Shown piece by piece: positions 29,802 through 37,177 of a stretch of DNA of 37,177 nucleotides. Origin of the DNA: Candidatus Puniceispirillum sp. (GTDB lineage Bacteria; Electryoneota; RPQS01; DYHQ01); contig DYHQ01000007.1 in NCBI GenBank assembly GCA_020724065.1, positions 1-37,177 on the forward strand, given 5' to 3'. The translations under genes were made by a program, and so were the position numbers. Numbering within the stretch: the stretch's first letter is position 1; every line of letters starts with the position of its first letter. The notes under the pieces are model-generated. The model was not told the DNA's origin. It did not search any database and saw only the letters and a list, made by a program, of their open reading frames with translations.

Positions 29802-30682
29802 GCTGCGACCTTCTTATCTTTTGATTTCAGTTTCAAATCCTTGGGTCTCACAACCAATGTGTCCATGCCCAGTTTCGACGCCTCGATGTCCAGTGCGAGT
29901 CCGAGCAACTGAGTGAAATAGACAATGGGCATCTCGTGTTTTGTCTGATATTTCTCGTTGATTTTCGCCTGATACCCCTCGAGATTCATCTGGCACAGAG
30001 GGCACGCCGTGGCGATGACTTCGGCTCCGCTCTCCTCGGCGTTGAGGAGAAGTTCATTGTTGAGATCCAGGGCGATTTCTTCATAGGTGGTCATGAGCAT
30101 ACCACCACAGCACCGCACCTTGTCGGCAAAAGGAACTACATCAGCGCCCAAGGCAGAGAGCAGGTGGTCCATGGTCATGGGATCATCCAGTTCATCGAAA
30201 TGTTTCACGGGACGCACAATCTGGCAACCATAGTAGGGGGCCACTTTCAGTCCGTCAAAATAGCTTTTGGCTCTCCTTTCAAGTGTGTCGAGGCCCACAT
30301 CATTGACCAGAATGTCCAAAGGATGGCGAATATCCACCTGTTTATCGTAAGTCAAATTGGCGGCTTTCAAGGCGGAAAAAATTTTATCGCGAACCTTGGG
30401 GTCCCAGGAAATATACCGATTCGCTTTTCGGAGAATCGTGTAACAACTGTTGCAGGGCGCGCAAATGTCACAGCCCATGTGCTGCGCGATGGCGAGATTC
30501 CGCGCGGCAACTGCATAGGCGACGGTTTTGCTGATGGACATATACATGGTAGCGCCGCAGCAGTTCCAATCTTCAATCTCGCGAAGCGTAATGCCGAGGG
30601 CCTTGAAGACCTCACGCACAGACTGATCATAGGGCTTGCTGGTGTGCTCGAGGCTGCAGCCGGGATAGTACGCAAACTCCAT
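29798..30682 (-). CDS. hdrB: HdrB-like subunit with two CCG domains
   Basis: YYPGCSLEHT...NCCGATMYMS...CAPCNSCY and YYGCQIVRP...CCGGMLMTT...CPLCQMNLEGYQ, both CCG motifs intact. Confidence 0.93.
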   Translation of the reverse strand: MEFAYYPGCSLEHTSKPYDQSVREVFKALGITLREIEDWNCCGATMYMSISKTVAYAVAARNLAIAQHMGCDICAPCNSCYTILRKANRYISWDPKVRDKIFSALKAANLTYDKQVDIRHPLDILVNDVGLDTLERRAKSYFDGLKVAPYYGCQIVRPVKHFDELDDPMTMDHLLSALGADVVPFADKVRCCGGMLMTTYEEIALDLNNELLLNAEESGAEVIATACPLCQMNLEGYQAKINEKYQTKHEMPIVYFTQLLGLALDIEASKLGMDTLVVRPKDLKLKSKDKKVAA

Positions 30683-31272
30683 CAGATACCTTCCAATTCT
30701 TTGGCACGGGCAATAATTGCTCTCACTTCATGCACCTTCTTGATCTTTGTTGGTCGGGTTGCCAGCCGACCCCGTTTCATCATAGAGAGGCCAAATCCTG
30801 CGCTTGACATGAGTCTCATAGGGTTGGTAGCAAGAAGATATCGGATTCCCAATCCCAACTCAAAATTCCGGCCATATTTGTAGAGATTCGAAACGAAGGC
30901 TTCCGACAATACATGGACCGGAAATCTCTTGGGAAAAATCTTCTTGTCTATGGCAAGCCGCTTCAAGGCATAGAGTGTTTCCGTCACCTTGATTCCCGAT
31001 GGGCATCGGACGCGGCACGCGTAGCACGAAGCGCAGATCCAAATGGTGCGGCTATGCAGGATCTCTTCAATCATGCCGGCGCGGAATAGAGCGACCACTT
31101 GCCGAGGAGTGATATCCATCCAACGGGATACGGGGCAAGTCCCCGTGCAGGTGCCGCATTGGATGCAATTCTTGATCTTCTCACCGTGAGGCATGCCGAT
31201 CACCTCTTTGAGGAATGCCTCTCGTAGCTCGGCTTCGCGTTTTGTCTTGATGGGTTCAAGTGTTTTGGGCAT
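30682..31272 (-). CDS. hdrC: HdrC-like [4Fe-4S] subunit
   Basis: CIQCGTCTGTCPVSRWMDITPRQVVALFRAGM, SRTIWICASCYACRVRCPSGIKVTETLYALKRLA; start revised to 31272 (SD GGAG just upstream). Confidence 0.93.
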   Translation of the reverse strand: MPKTLEPIKTKREAELREAFLKEVIGMPHGEKIKNCIQCGTCTGTCPVSRWMDITPRQVVALFRAGMIEEILHSRTIWICASCYACRVRCPSGIKVTETLYALKRLAIDKKIFPKRFPVHVLSEAFVSNLYKYGRNFELGLGIRYLLATNPMRLMSSAGFGLSMMKRGRLATRPTKIKKVHEVRAIIARAKELEGI

Positions 31273-31344
31273 ATATACTCCAAAGCTCAACCTTTCTTAG
31301 GTGCTGAGCGTGTTCCTTCCCAACCGCGACCGTCAAACGAAATA

Positions 31345-31362
31345 ATGTGAAACTTTTCACAT
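31345..31362. promoter_or_regulatory. Candidate Rex (or FNR/CRP-superfamily) operator upstream of the Hdr/hydrogenase operon
   Basis: Perfect 8-2-8 palindrome ATGTGAAA-CT-TTTCACAT, 72 bp upstream of the hdrC start; resembles the Rex consensus TTGTGAAA-N2-TTTCACAA. Confidence 0.55.
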
Positions 31363-31436
31363 ACTTTTCAAAAAAAGTAGACCGGGCCTACTGGTCGTCG
31401 TCTTTCGAGGTTCTATCCTCCGCCCATTGTGTTTCC

Positions 31437-31465
31437 AATATAAGTATAAAAAATGCGAAAAGCAA
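31437..31465 (-). promoter_or_regulatory. Possible promoter for the minus-strand operon
   Basis: Minus strand TTGCTT-N17-TATATT; an alternative is TTGAAA-N18-CATTAT overlapping the palindrome at 31345-31362. Confidence 0.35.
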
Positions 31466-32034
31466 ATCCCTTCTCATCAGATTTGCCGAGCTGCAGTTGA
31501 CATCTATAAATACAAATACATAAGATGGTCAGAAGCACCACCCAGAAATCGCCATGTTGCAAAACACAACAGTTCATCGAAAGGTCGTTGCGAGTGGCTT
31601 GCGATGACAGGCGGACCCTGCCCAATCCTCGGCACCGAGTGCGGCCACAGCCCGCTCGGACATGAAGATACAAGACCTCGAGGTCAAGTACTGGGTGAGC
31701 ATGTCATGAACTGGCTCGAACCTCAAGTCTCCGCCTTGACCATTCGTATGGTGACGAATTGTTTGTTCTTTCTTTGGGGCTGCGTGTGGTAAGGACATTC
31801 GCCTAACGCGACGGGCAGCTTCCGCGGAAACGAATCTGGAACAAATATTGCGTTCTATTTTCTGGAATCAATATGAAACGAGGCTCTACAGTCTGCCAGT
31901 CTCTCGGTCGGGTGATTAGGAACAGTTTCCGAAAATCACTATAATATAGCTCAGGATCTGGTATCCTCTTGGGGCAAGACTCGTGTGTGGCAGTTGTGGA
32001 CGCGACGGATTAGACAATATGGGAGAAGGAGAAG

Positions 32035-33126
32035 ATGGGAAAGCCAATCATTGTTTTCATTCTAACAGTGGCATTCTGTGTGGGTTTCAACTTGACATTC
32101 GCGCAGGCGCAGGGAATCATCATTGACCACACCTGCACCGACATCGAAATGGTTCCTTCCAGTTTTATTGATAGCGCGAAGGTTCATTTCAAAATGACCT
32201 ACGGTCATACATCTCACGGAAGCCAAATCGTGTCGGGTATGTCGCTTCTCATGAGCCATGACGAGCTCTATGACTTTTTCAATGACCACTACTACTATAG
32301 ATTCGGCCCGCCCAATCCCGTTGCGCCGCCCGGCGATCTCTCACTATGGGATTATGTTCCCGAGGGCGATTTGGGCAATCCTGACCGGGTCACCTGGTCT
32401 CTGCTGACGGATGCGATGCTGAGTAACAGCGACGGTGCGTATGTCATCTATCCGCATGGAAGAAATCTGGTCATGTGGTCGTGGTGCGGGCAAGTCGGCT
32501 GGGCTACACCCGCGGAAATAGATACCTATTTGACCCGCATGAGTTGGCTGGAGGGGGAATATCCTGATGTCGTTTTCGTCTACATGACCGGCCATCTGGA
32601 CGGAACGGGAGAAAGCGGGAATCTCCATCTGCGCAATGAGCAGATTCGCCAGTATTGCCGCGATAACAACAAAATCCTTTTCGATTTTGCGGATATCGAG
32701 AGCTATGACCCGGACGGAAATTACTACTTGCCGTTAGGGGCCAACGACAATTGCGATTACAGTGGGGGGAATTGGGCGGTGCAGTGGTGTGCGGCTCACC
32801 CGGGCGACCCTCTCTGCGACTATTGCGACTGCGCTCATTCACAGCCGCTGAACTGCAATCGGAAGGCGCGAGCTTCTTGGTGGATGATGGCGCGACTCGC
32901 GGGCTGGGGTGTCACGCCAACGGAGCTCGTCCTGCAAGTCGCTGCGGCAAATGTTTTCCTCGTCTGGAGATCCGTGCAGGGCGCCGCATCCTACAAAGTC
33001 TATTCATCACCCGACTCTCATACGGGCTTTGCAGAGGATTTTACCGGCGCATACTGTGACACGACTTGGATCGCTCCACTCCCCACAGGTCCCAAATACT
33101 ACCGAGTTACAGCGATTATCGAATGA
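32035..33126 (+). CDS. Secreted protein, SGNH-hydrolase-like with C-terminal FN3-like segment
   Basis: Signal peptide; IIIDHTCTDIEMVPSSFIDSAKVHFKMTYGHTSHGSQIVSGM; C-terminal AANVFLVWRSVQGAASYKVYSSPD...YYRVTAI. SGNH assignment is tentative. Confidence 0.65.
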   Translation: MGKPIIVFILTVAFCVGFNLTFAQAQGIIIDHTCTDIEMVPSSFIDSAKVHFKMTYGHTSHGSQIVSGMSLLMSHDELYDFFNDHYYYRFGPPNPVAPPGDLSLWDYVPEGDLGNPDRVTWSLLTDAMLSNSDGAYVIYPHGRNLVMWSWCGQVGWATPAEIDTYLTRMSWLEGEYPDVVFVYMTGHLDGTGESGNLHLRNEQIRQYCRDNNKILFDFADIESYDPDGNYYLPLGANDNCDYSGGNWAVQWCAAHPGDPLCDYCDCAHSQPLNCNRKARASWWMMARLAGWGVTPTELVLQVAAANVFLVWRSVQGAASYKVYSSPDSHTGFAEDFTGAYCDTTWIAPLPTGPKYYRVTAIIE

Positions 33127-33274
33127 TGGTCATAGGAACTCTGGCAAGTGGTAGAGATCCTGCACGAAGAAAAGCGGGCTCCTCATTTTTGAGGAGCCTG
33201 CTCTGTCTCCTTGGGGGCGTCATCGCGTGCTTTTGCATCGCGCTTTCGCGTTCAGAAGTATACGGGAGCCGTTT

Positions 33275-35251
33275 TCAAAACGACCAGGTCATTCCCGCAA
33301 AGAACTGACGCCCTGGCGAGGGATAGCCTAATTCCTCTTGATAGTCTTCATCAAAAAGGTTGTAAACTCTCACATGCAACCTGAGAAGCTTCCCGATTTC
33401 TTGGGAAATCATTGCGCTGTGGATTTCATATTGGGGTAATCGCCAATCGGGCATGTAGGTGGTTCGCTCGTCAAAGCGGGTGAGCCCGAAGTAGTTTAGT
33501 TCATAGTTCGCTTCCATGCCAAAATCCGTCTGACCGGAAATCACAACGCGCAGCCGTTGGGGAGCGAGCTCTTCAAGCAGAACATCCGATGAATGCTTCC
33601 GATTGATGCCGAATAGGTCATCATCAACGCGCCCGTAGCCGAAATCGCCGGATACATAATGAGAAAACTCGAAACGAGTCCGCAATTCCCATCCTTGCAA
33701 GAAGGCCATCGTGTCAATGTTCTTGAAACGATATGACCTCGACTCTCGGTAAATCAGATTCGTGAGTTCATTATGAAAAAAGGCAATCTCTGAAGAAATC
33801 TTGAGCGGAATTTCATCGAATTGGAAATCGCGCTCAAGGCCGATTTCATATTTGTCCGCTTCTTCCGGCTTCAATTCGGGATTTCCAGACCCTTCGCTGT
33901 ACAGATGGTGCAGCACCGGAAAGCGGATGGAGTAGGCGTAGCTCGCATGAATTCTGAGTTCCCAAGGCAATCCTTGCCGGACGCTCGCCATCGGACAGAG
34001 TTTGTTAATTGAAGATTCCTCCGTTTCCGCTCCAAAGAAGTTGTCGCTCATTCCAACAGCGATTTCCGTCTTATCCCAAGGCCGATAATTCTCCTGGAAG
34101 TACATCGTGCCGTTGTAGATGTGATGATATTCCCAAGGATCATCCAGATCAGGCCTCTTGTTCATCACATCGCGCTTGAAACTCAGCCCCAGCTGGATCC
34201 AGTGTTTCCGCCACGCTGTAATCTTGGCGTCGGCCAAGCCACCGATGGTCCAGTTTTCCAACTTGGAATCCCACGCTATCTGGTCCTCTCGCATCTCGGA
34301 GCCGTTATACTCAATCAAGCGATCATGCTGCGCATCAACAAAGAAAACGGATTTCAGCTCGACCCTCGGATTCAGATGCCAATTGCCGGAGAGGGCGCTA
34401 TTGAACCGTTCCCAACTGGGAAATGTCCGGAAACGGGGCGCGTCCCAGGAATAGATTGTGGAAGGAACATCTTTTTCGGCCCAATGATAGCCCAAGGATA
34501 GTGCGTAGAGACTCTGCGCGCTGGGTTGAAAACCCAATTTCCCGTCGAAGCCCGTCTTATGATACGAGCTATTTTTCCTCAGGCGACCATCTTCGAGGGA
34601 AGTTGGCTGAAAATCTTCGCTTAACGCGTAGCCCTTCGCATAGTTTTCGTACCCGGAAAGCCAGTAGTTGAAACGGCCGATTTTGCGGCTGTGGTTGAGG
34701 CTCAGCTTTCGGAATTCATACTCTCCAAATTCGCTCTCGACGGTGGTTCGAGGTGTTTCCAATCCGTTTTTAGTCACGATATTCACCACACCCCCCATGC
34801 TATTGGCTCCATAAGCTACCGAGGCCGGCCCCTTGATGACTTGAAGCTTGGCAATGTTCTCATGGGAAAGCATGGATAGGTCCACCTTCCCATAGTAGCC
34901 CGGATTGATGGGCCGACCATCCACCAATACCAGCACATCCCTTGCGGGAAAGCCTCGGATTTTCGTCTCGGTTTCCGCCTTGGGACCCGCCGTGATCTCC
35001 AATCCCGGGTCTGAGCGAAGGAGGTCGGCAACCGTCACGGCGCTTCGCTTCTGAATCTCCTCCGCCGTGATTTCTGTGGTCATCGAAGTGCCGCCCATCG
35101 TGCGAGCTCCATAGACGACCACCTCTTGCAAGGTGTAAATGGAGGCGCTGGAGTCGCTTTCCGTAGGGGGACCCGGGTTCGGAAACACCGGCCATGTTAG
35201 ACCGGCAAGCAGAAAAAGAGTGTAGATCAGGATTGCGAGAGGTCGCTTCAT
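33275..35251 (-). CDS. TonB-dependent outer membrane receptor
   Basis: Plug domain EEIQKRSAVTVADLLRSDPGLEI...VLVDGRPINPGYYG...IKGPASVAYGANSMGGVVNIVTK; C-terminal aromatic residue GMTWSF; start revised to 35251. Confidence 0.9.
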   Translation of the reverse strand: MKRPLAILIYTLFLLAGLTWPVFPNPGPPTESDSSASIYTLQEVVVYGARTMGGTSMTTEITAEEIQKRSAVTVADLLRSDPGLEITAGPKAETETKIRGFPARDVLVLVDGRPINPGYYGKVDLSMLSHENIAKLQVIKGPASVAYGANSMGGVVNIVTKNGLETPRTTVESEFGEYEFRKLSLNHSRKIGRFNYWLSGYENYAKGYALSEDFQPTSLEDGRLRKNSSYHKTGFDGKLGFQPSAQSLYALSLGYHWAEKDVPSTIYSWDAPRFRTFPSWERFNSALSGNWHLNPRVELKSVFFVDAQHDRLIEYNGSEMREDQIAWDSKLENWTIGGLADAKITAWRKHWIQLGLSFKRDVMNKRPDLDDPWEYHHIYNGTMYFQENYRPWDKTEIAVGMSDNFFGAETEESSINKLCPMASVRQGLPWELRIHASYAYSIRFPVLHHLYSEGSGNPELKPEEADKYEIGLERDFQFDEIPLKISSEIAFFHNELTNLIYRESRSYRFKNIDTMAFLQGWELRTRFEFSHYVSGDFGYGRVDDDLFGINRKHSSDVLLEELAPQRLRVVISGQTDFGMEANYELNYFGLTRFDERTTYMPDWRLPQYEIHSAMISQEIGKLLRLHVRVYNLFDEDYQEELGYPSPGRQFFAGMTWSF

Positions 35252-36063
35252 CGAGTCACAATTTGATTGACCGAGATCTTCTGCAGGACTTTGAGCTTGT
35301 ATCTGCCACCCGCAAGACTCGTGTCCGTGAAGAATGTCTTCAGGCTTTGCGTGAGCCAATAGCCCGTTTGAAACTGTGCCCAGGTCATATCCGTCGTCGG
35401 GCCGTAATCATCGAGTGAGCGCATGTTGTACTGAAAATTCTCCGGATTGACAACCAGCGTATCCACGAAATCCTTCAAGGGAAGGGCATCTTCAAGCTGG
35501 CCCACATCATTGGTGATTTGCACAGAAGCAATATCCTTCAACTCCACGAATGAAACGGTATCCGGCGCTTCAATGTCGAACTTACGGTGGACGAGGATTC
35601 TCGCGACATCCTGCACATTGTAGGCACTAGGCAGATCAATTAGTTCGTCAGGGAAAATCGCTCGTTTCGTGGAAACGACAATGTATCCCAATGTCATGTG
35701 CTCCCAAGTGTTGTCCAGATAGCCTCTGCTGCCTGATGCCGAGAAACCATCTGCGCCGACAATTTGATAGGCATAGAGCGGTCGGGCATCATAATGAATA
35801 TCATTTCGATCCACATAGTCGTGAATCAGCGTCGTATCAATGAATGAACTGAGCTGGATCGCTTCCTGCCCATCCACACTAATTTTCGGCAACGCTGAAA
35901 AGAGAATCTCCGTGGAATCCCCGTCCAAGTGAATCCAGATGGAAACCTCGGTCGGAGTGGACGAGCCGGCGGGATTGTCTTCTTCCTTGCTGCAACCGAA
36001 AAAGAGCACGGCGCCCAGAGCAAAGAAGAACGCGATTTGGAATGGACGATACGCAATGCGCAT
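35248..36063 (-). CDS. Lipoprotein with internal duplication, coupled to the TonB receptor
   Basis: Lipobox LFFGCSKEED; 4-nt ATGA overlap with the receptor gene; no recognised domain. Confidence 0.8.
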   Translation of the reverse strand: MRIAYRPFQIAFFFALGAVLFFGCSKEEDNPAGSSTPTEVSIWIHLDGDSTEILFSALPKISVDGQEAIQLSSFIDTTLIHDYVDRNDIHYDARPLYAYQIVGADGFSASGSRGYLDNTWEHMTLGYIVVSTKRAIFPDELIDLPSAYNVQDVARILVHRKFDIEAPDTVSFVELKDIASVQITNDVGQLEDALPLKDFVDTLVVNPENFQYNMRSLDDYGPTTDMTWAQFQTGYWLTQSLKTFFTDTSLAGGRYKLKVLQKISVNQIVTR

Positions 36064-36533
36064 GGTGGACTCCTTTAGTCGTTAGGTGCGGAAATTGCCA
36101 AGCAGTGAGTGTCAAATGTCAATGGAAAAGGAGTCGAACAAAGCCGAGGCTCTTGGCGAGGAGCTTGAATTTGTCGGCGGGAAAGGGCGGTGTGTGCTTC
36201 AAGGTCGCGTCTCCTTTCCATAGTGTGGAGGCCTGCTCGTTTCCAAATAGACCCTGTCGGTCTTCTCTCATAGGGGGCCCCCTAGAGAAGAAGACTCGGA
36301 GAAAACTAACAGTTCGGGAGCTGACAGAGAGCTCCTATTTTGCAAATTGTGTTTGGGTAGTCCTCTTTACTTTGGATAGTTTCTGAAAGCGAACAATAAA
36401 CCTCGGGGGCGAGTGCTCTCGAATTTCTTTAATTTACAAATCAGAAGAGACTTTGTCAAGTCACCGCATTACTTTGCATGAAATCCTCTATCGTCATTTC
36501 AGAGAAGGCTGCGCCTTGACCGGTTTGAGCTCA

Positions 36534-36604
36534 TAGCGCCACCTTGCTGGGCTTCGAAATCGCTTACGATAAGGCGGCAGTCTGGCCCAGCAAGCTGGGC
36601 GCTA
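36534..36604. repeat. Imperfect inverted repeat with ~20-nt arms
   Basis: TAGCGCCACCTTGCTGGGC (36534-36552) vs GCCCAGCAAGCTGGGCGCTA (36585-36604), 32-nt spacer, in a noncoding region. Confidence 0.7.
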
Positions 36605-36734
36605 CCATGACTTAACAAAGACCCCCATGTTTCAGGAATCGGCTTGTCATGAAGAAAGATTCCCCATTGAGCCTCCGAAATCCACGGGAACTATCATTGC
36701 CACCCGGAGTTGAAATATGTAGCTACCTACATTT

Positions 36735-37177
36735 ATGGTGGATTTAACCCAAATGCCTGACCGCTATGAGAGCCATCTGAGCTTCTGGTGTCACCGTGCA
36801 GCGCATGCGTTTCGAATGGCGTTTGATAGGCAGAGTGCTGCATGGGGATTGCACTGGGGAGAGGCCGTCGTGCTCTTCAAGTTGAGTCACTATGGGCCGC
36901 AGTCCCTCGCTGAGTTGAGCCGCAGGATCGGTCACTCACATCCGACGGTCTTGGCTCAGGTCAAGAATCTTGAGCATGCGGGTTATCTTACTCGATCCCC
37001 TCATCCCGAAGATCGGCGGGTAAGAGTCATTGCGCTGACGGCATTAGGTGATAAGATGGTATCGCGGTTCGGTCGGGTCGCAGATGAAATCAATGAGCGA
37101 GTGGTCACGCAGTTGGGATTGGCGGAGAGCACTCATGTCATCGCCGGTTTGAGACATTTGGTCGAAGTCTTGGAGGT
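36735..37177 (+). CDS. MarR-family transcriptional regulator (partial, runs off the window end)
   Basis: Manual translation: MVDLTQMPDRYESHLSFWCHRAAHAFRMAFDRQSAAWGLHWGEAVVLFKLSHYGPQSLAELSRRIGHSHPTVLAQVKNLEHAGYLTRSPHPEDRRVRVIALTALGDKM...; wHTH with DRRVRVIALT wing. Absent from the ORF track, apparently because it has no stop in the window. Confidence 0.85.
   Translation, partial: MVDLTQMPDRYESHLSFWCHRAAHAFRMAFDRQSAAWGLHWGEAVVLFKLSHYGPQSLAELSRRIGHSHPTVLAQVKNLEHAGYLTRSPHPEDRRVRVIALTALGDKMVSRFGRVADEINERVVTQLGLAESTHVIAGLRHLVEVLE

Noticed and set aside
29936-30883. 315-aa plus-strand ORF
   Set aside because: Antisense to hdrB/hdrC; no independent coding evidence.
31674-31685. Palindrome GACCTCGAGGTC in the intergenic region
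   Set aside because: Short perfect palindrome with no clear promoter context; may be chance.
31427-31798. Small ORFs (121 aa plus, 86 and 74 aa minus) in the 31.3-32.0 kb intergenic region
   Set aside because: No SD, no recognisable domains, overlapping in several frames.
36075-36221. Possible 48-codon leader ORF (MERRRDLEAHTALSRRQ...) on the minus strand just before the lipoprotein SD
   Set aside because: Low-complexity chance-like composition, no attenuator structure or conservation evidence visible.
36064-36400. Cobalamin or other riboswitch upstream of the lipoprotein/TonB receptor
   Set aside because: Looked for cobalamin-box-like sequence on the minus strand and saw none; only simple hairpins are present.
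1-37177. tRNA/rRNA genes, CRISPR arrays, prophage or integrase genes
   Set aside because: None recognised by eye on either strand.

Overview
The window looks like a chromosomal segment of an uncultured FCB-group-like bacterium; this is inferred from three secreted proteins with T9SS-type 'YPNPFN' C-terminal sorting domains. The centrepiece is a ~20 kb minus-strand gene run (31272 down to 11117) with 1-4 nt overlaps at many junctions. In transcription order it encodes: HdrC, HdrB, the N-terminal half of HdrA, a signalling module (DRTGG, CBS+HATPase, DRTGG, PHP, HATPase), NuoE/HydC-like, a [2Fe-2S] protein, NuoF/HydB-like, a fusion of a NuoG/HydA-type Fe-S N-terminus to the C-terminal half of HdrA, the MvhD/MvhG/MvhA group-3-like [NiFe] hydrogenase, a maturation protease, a small DnaJ-type zinc-finger protein, a UreH/HupE-like metal permease with a His-rich loop, and HypF-C-D-E-A-B. 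The most notable observations are: (i) HdrA is split within its inserted ferredoxin domain and its C-half is fused to a NuoG-like module; (ii) HydBC-type NAD-linked diaphorase subunits and the regulatory genes often seen with [FeFe] bifurcating hydrogenases are combined with an Mvh [NiFe] hydrogenase and no [FeFe] catalytic domain; (iii) a perfect Rex-like palindrome (ATGTGAAA-CT-TTTCACAT) lies upstream of the operon. Flanking genes include secreted FG-GAP proteins, an S8 protease interrupted by a single-base frameshift, an S41 protease, a Mop/TOBE protein, a SGNH-like secreted protein, a lipoprotein + TonB-dependent receptor pair, and a partial MarR regulator missing from the ORF track. No tRNA, rRNA, CRISPR array or intact mobile element was recognised. 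All family assignments are by eye, without database searches.
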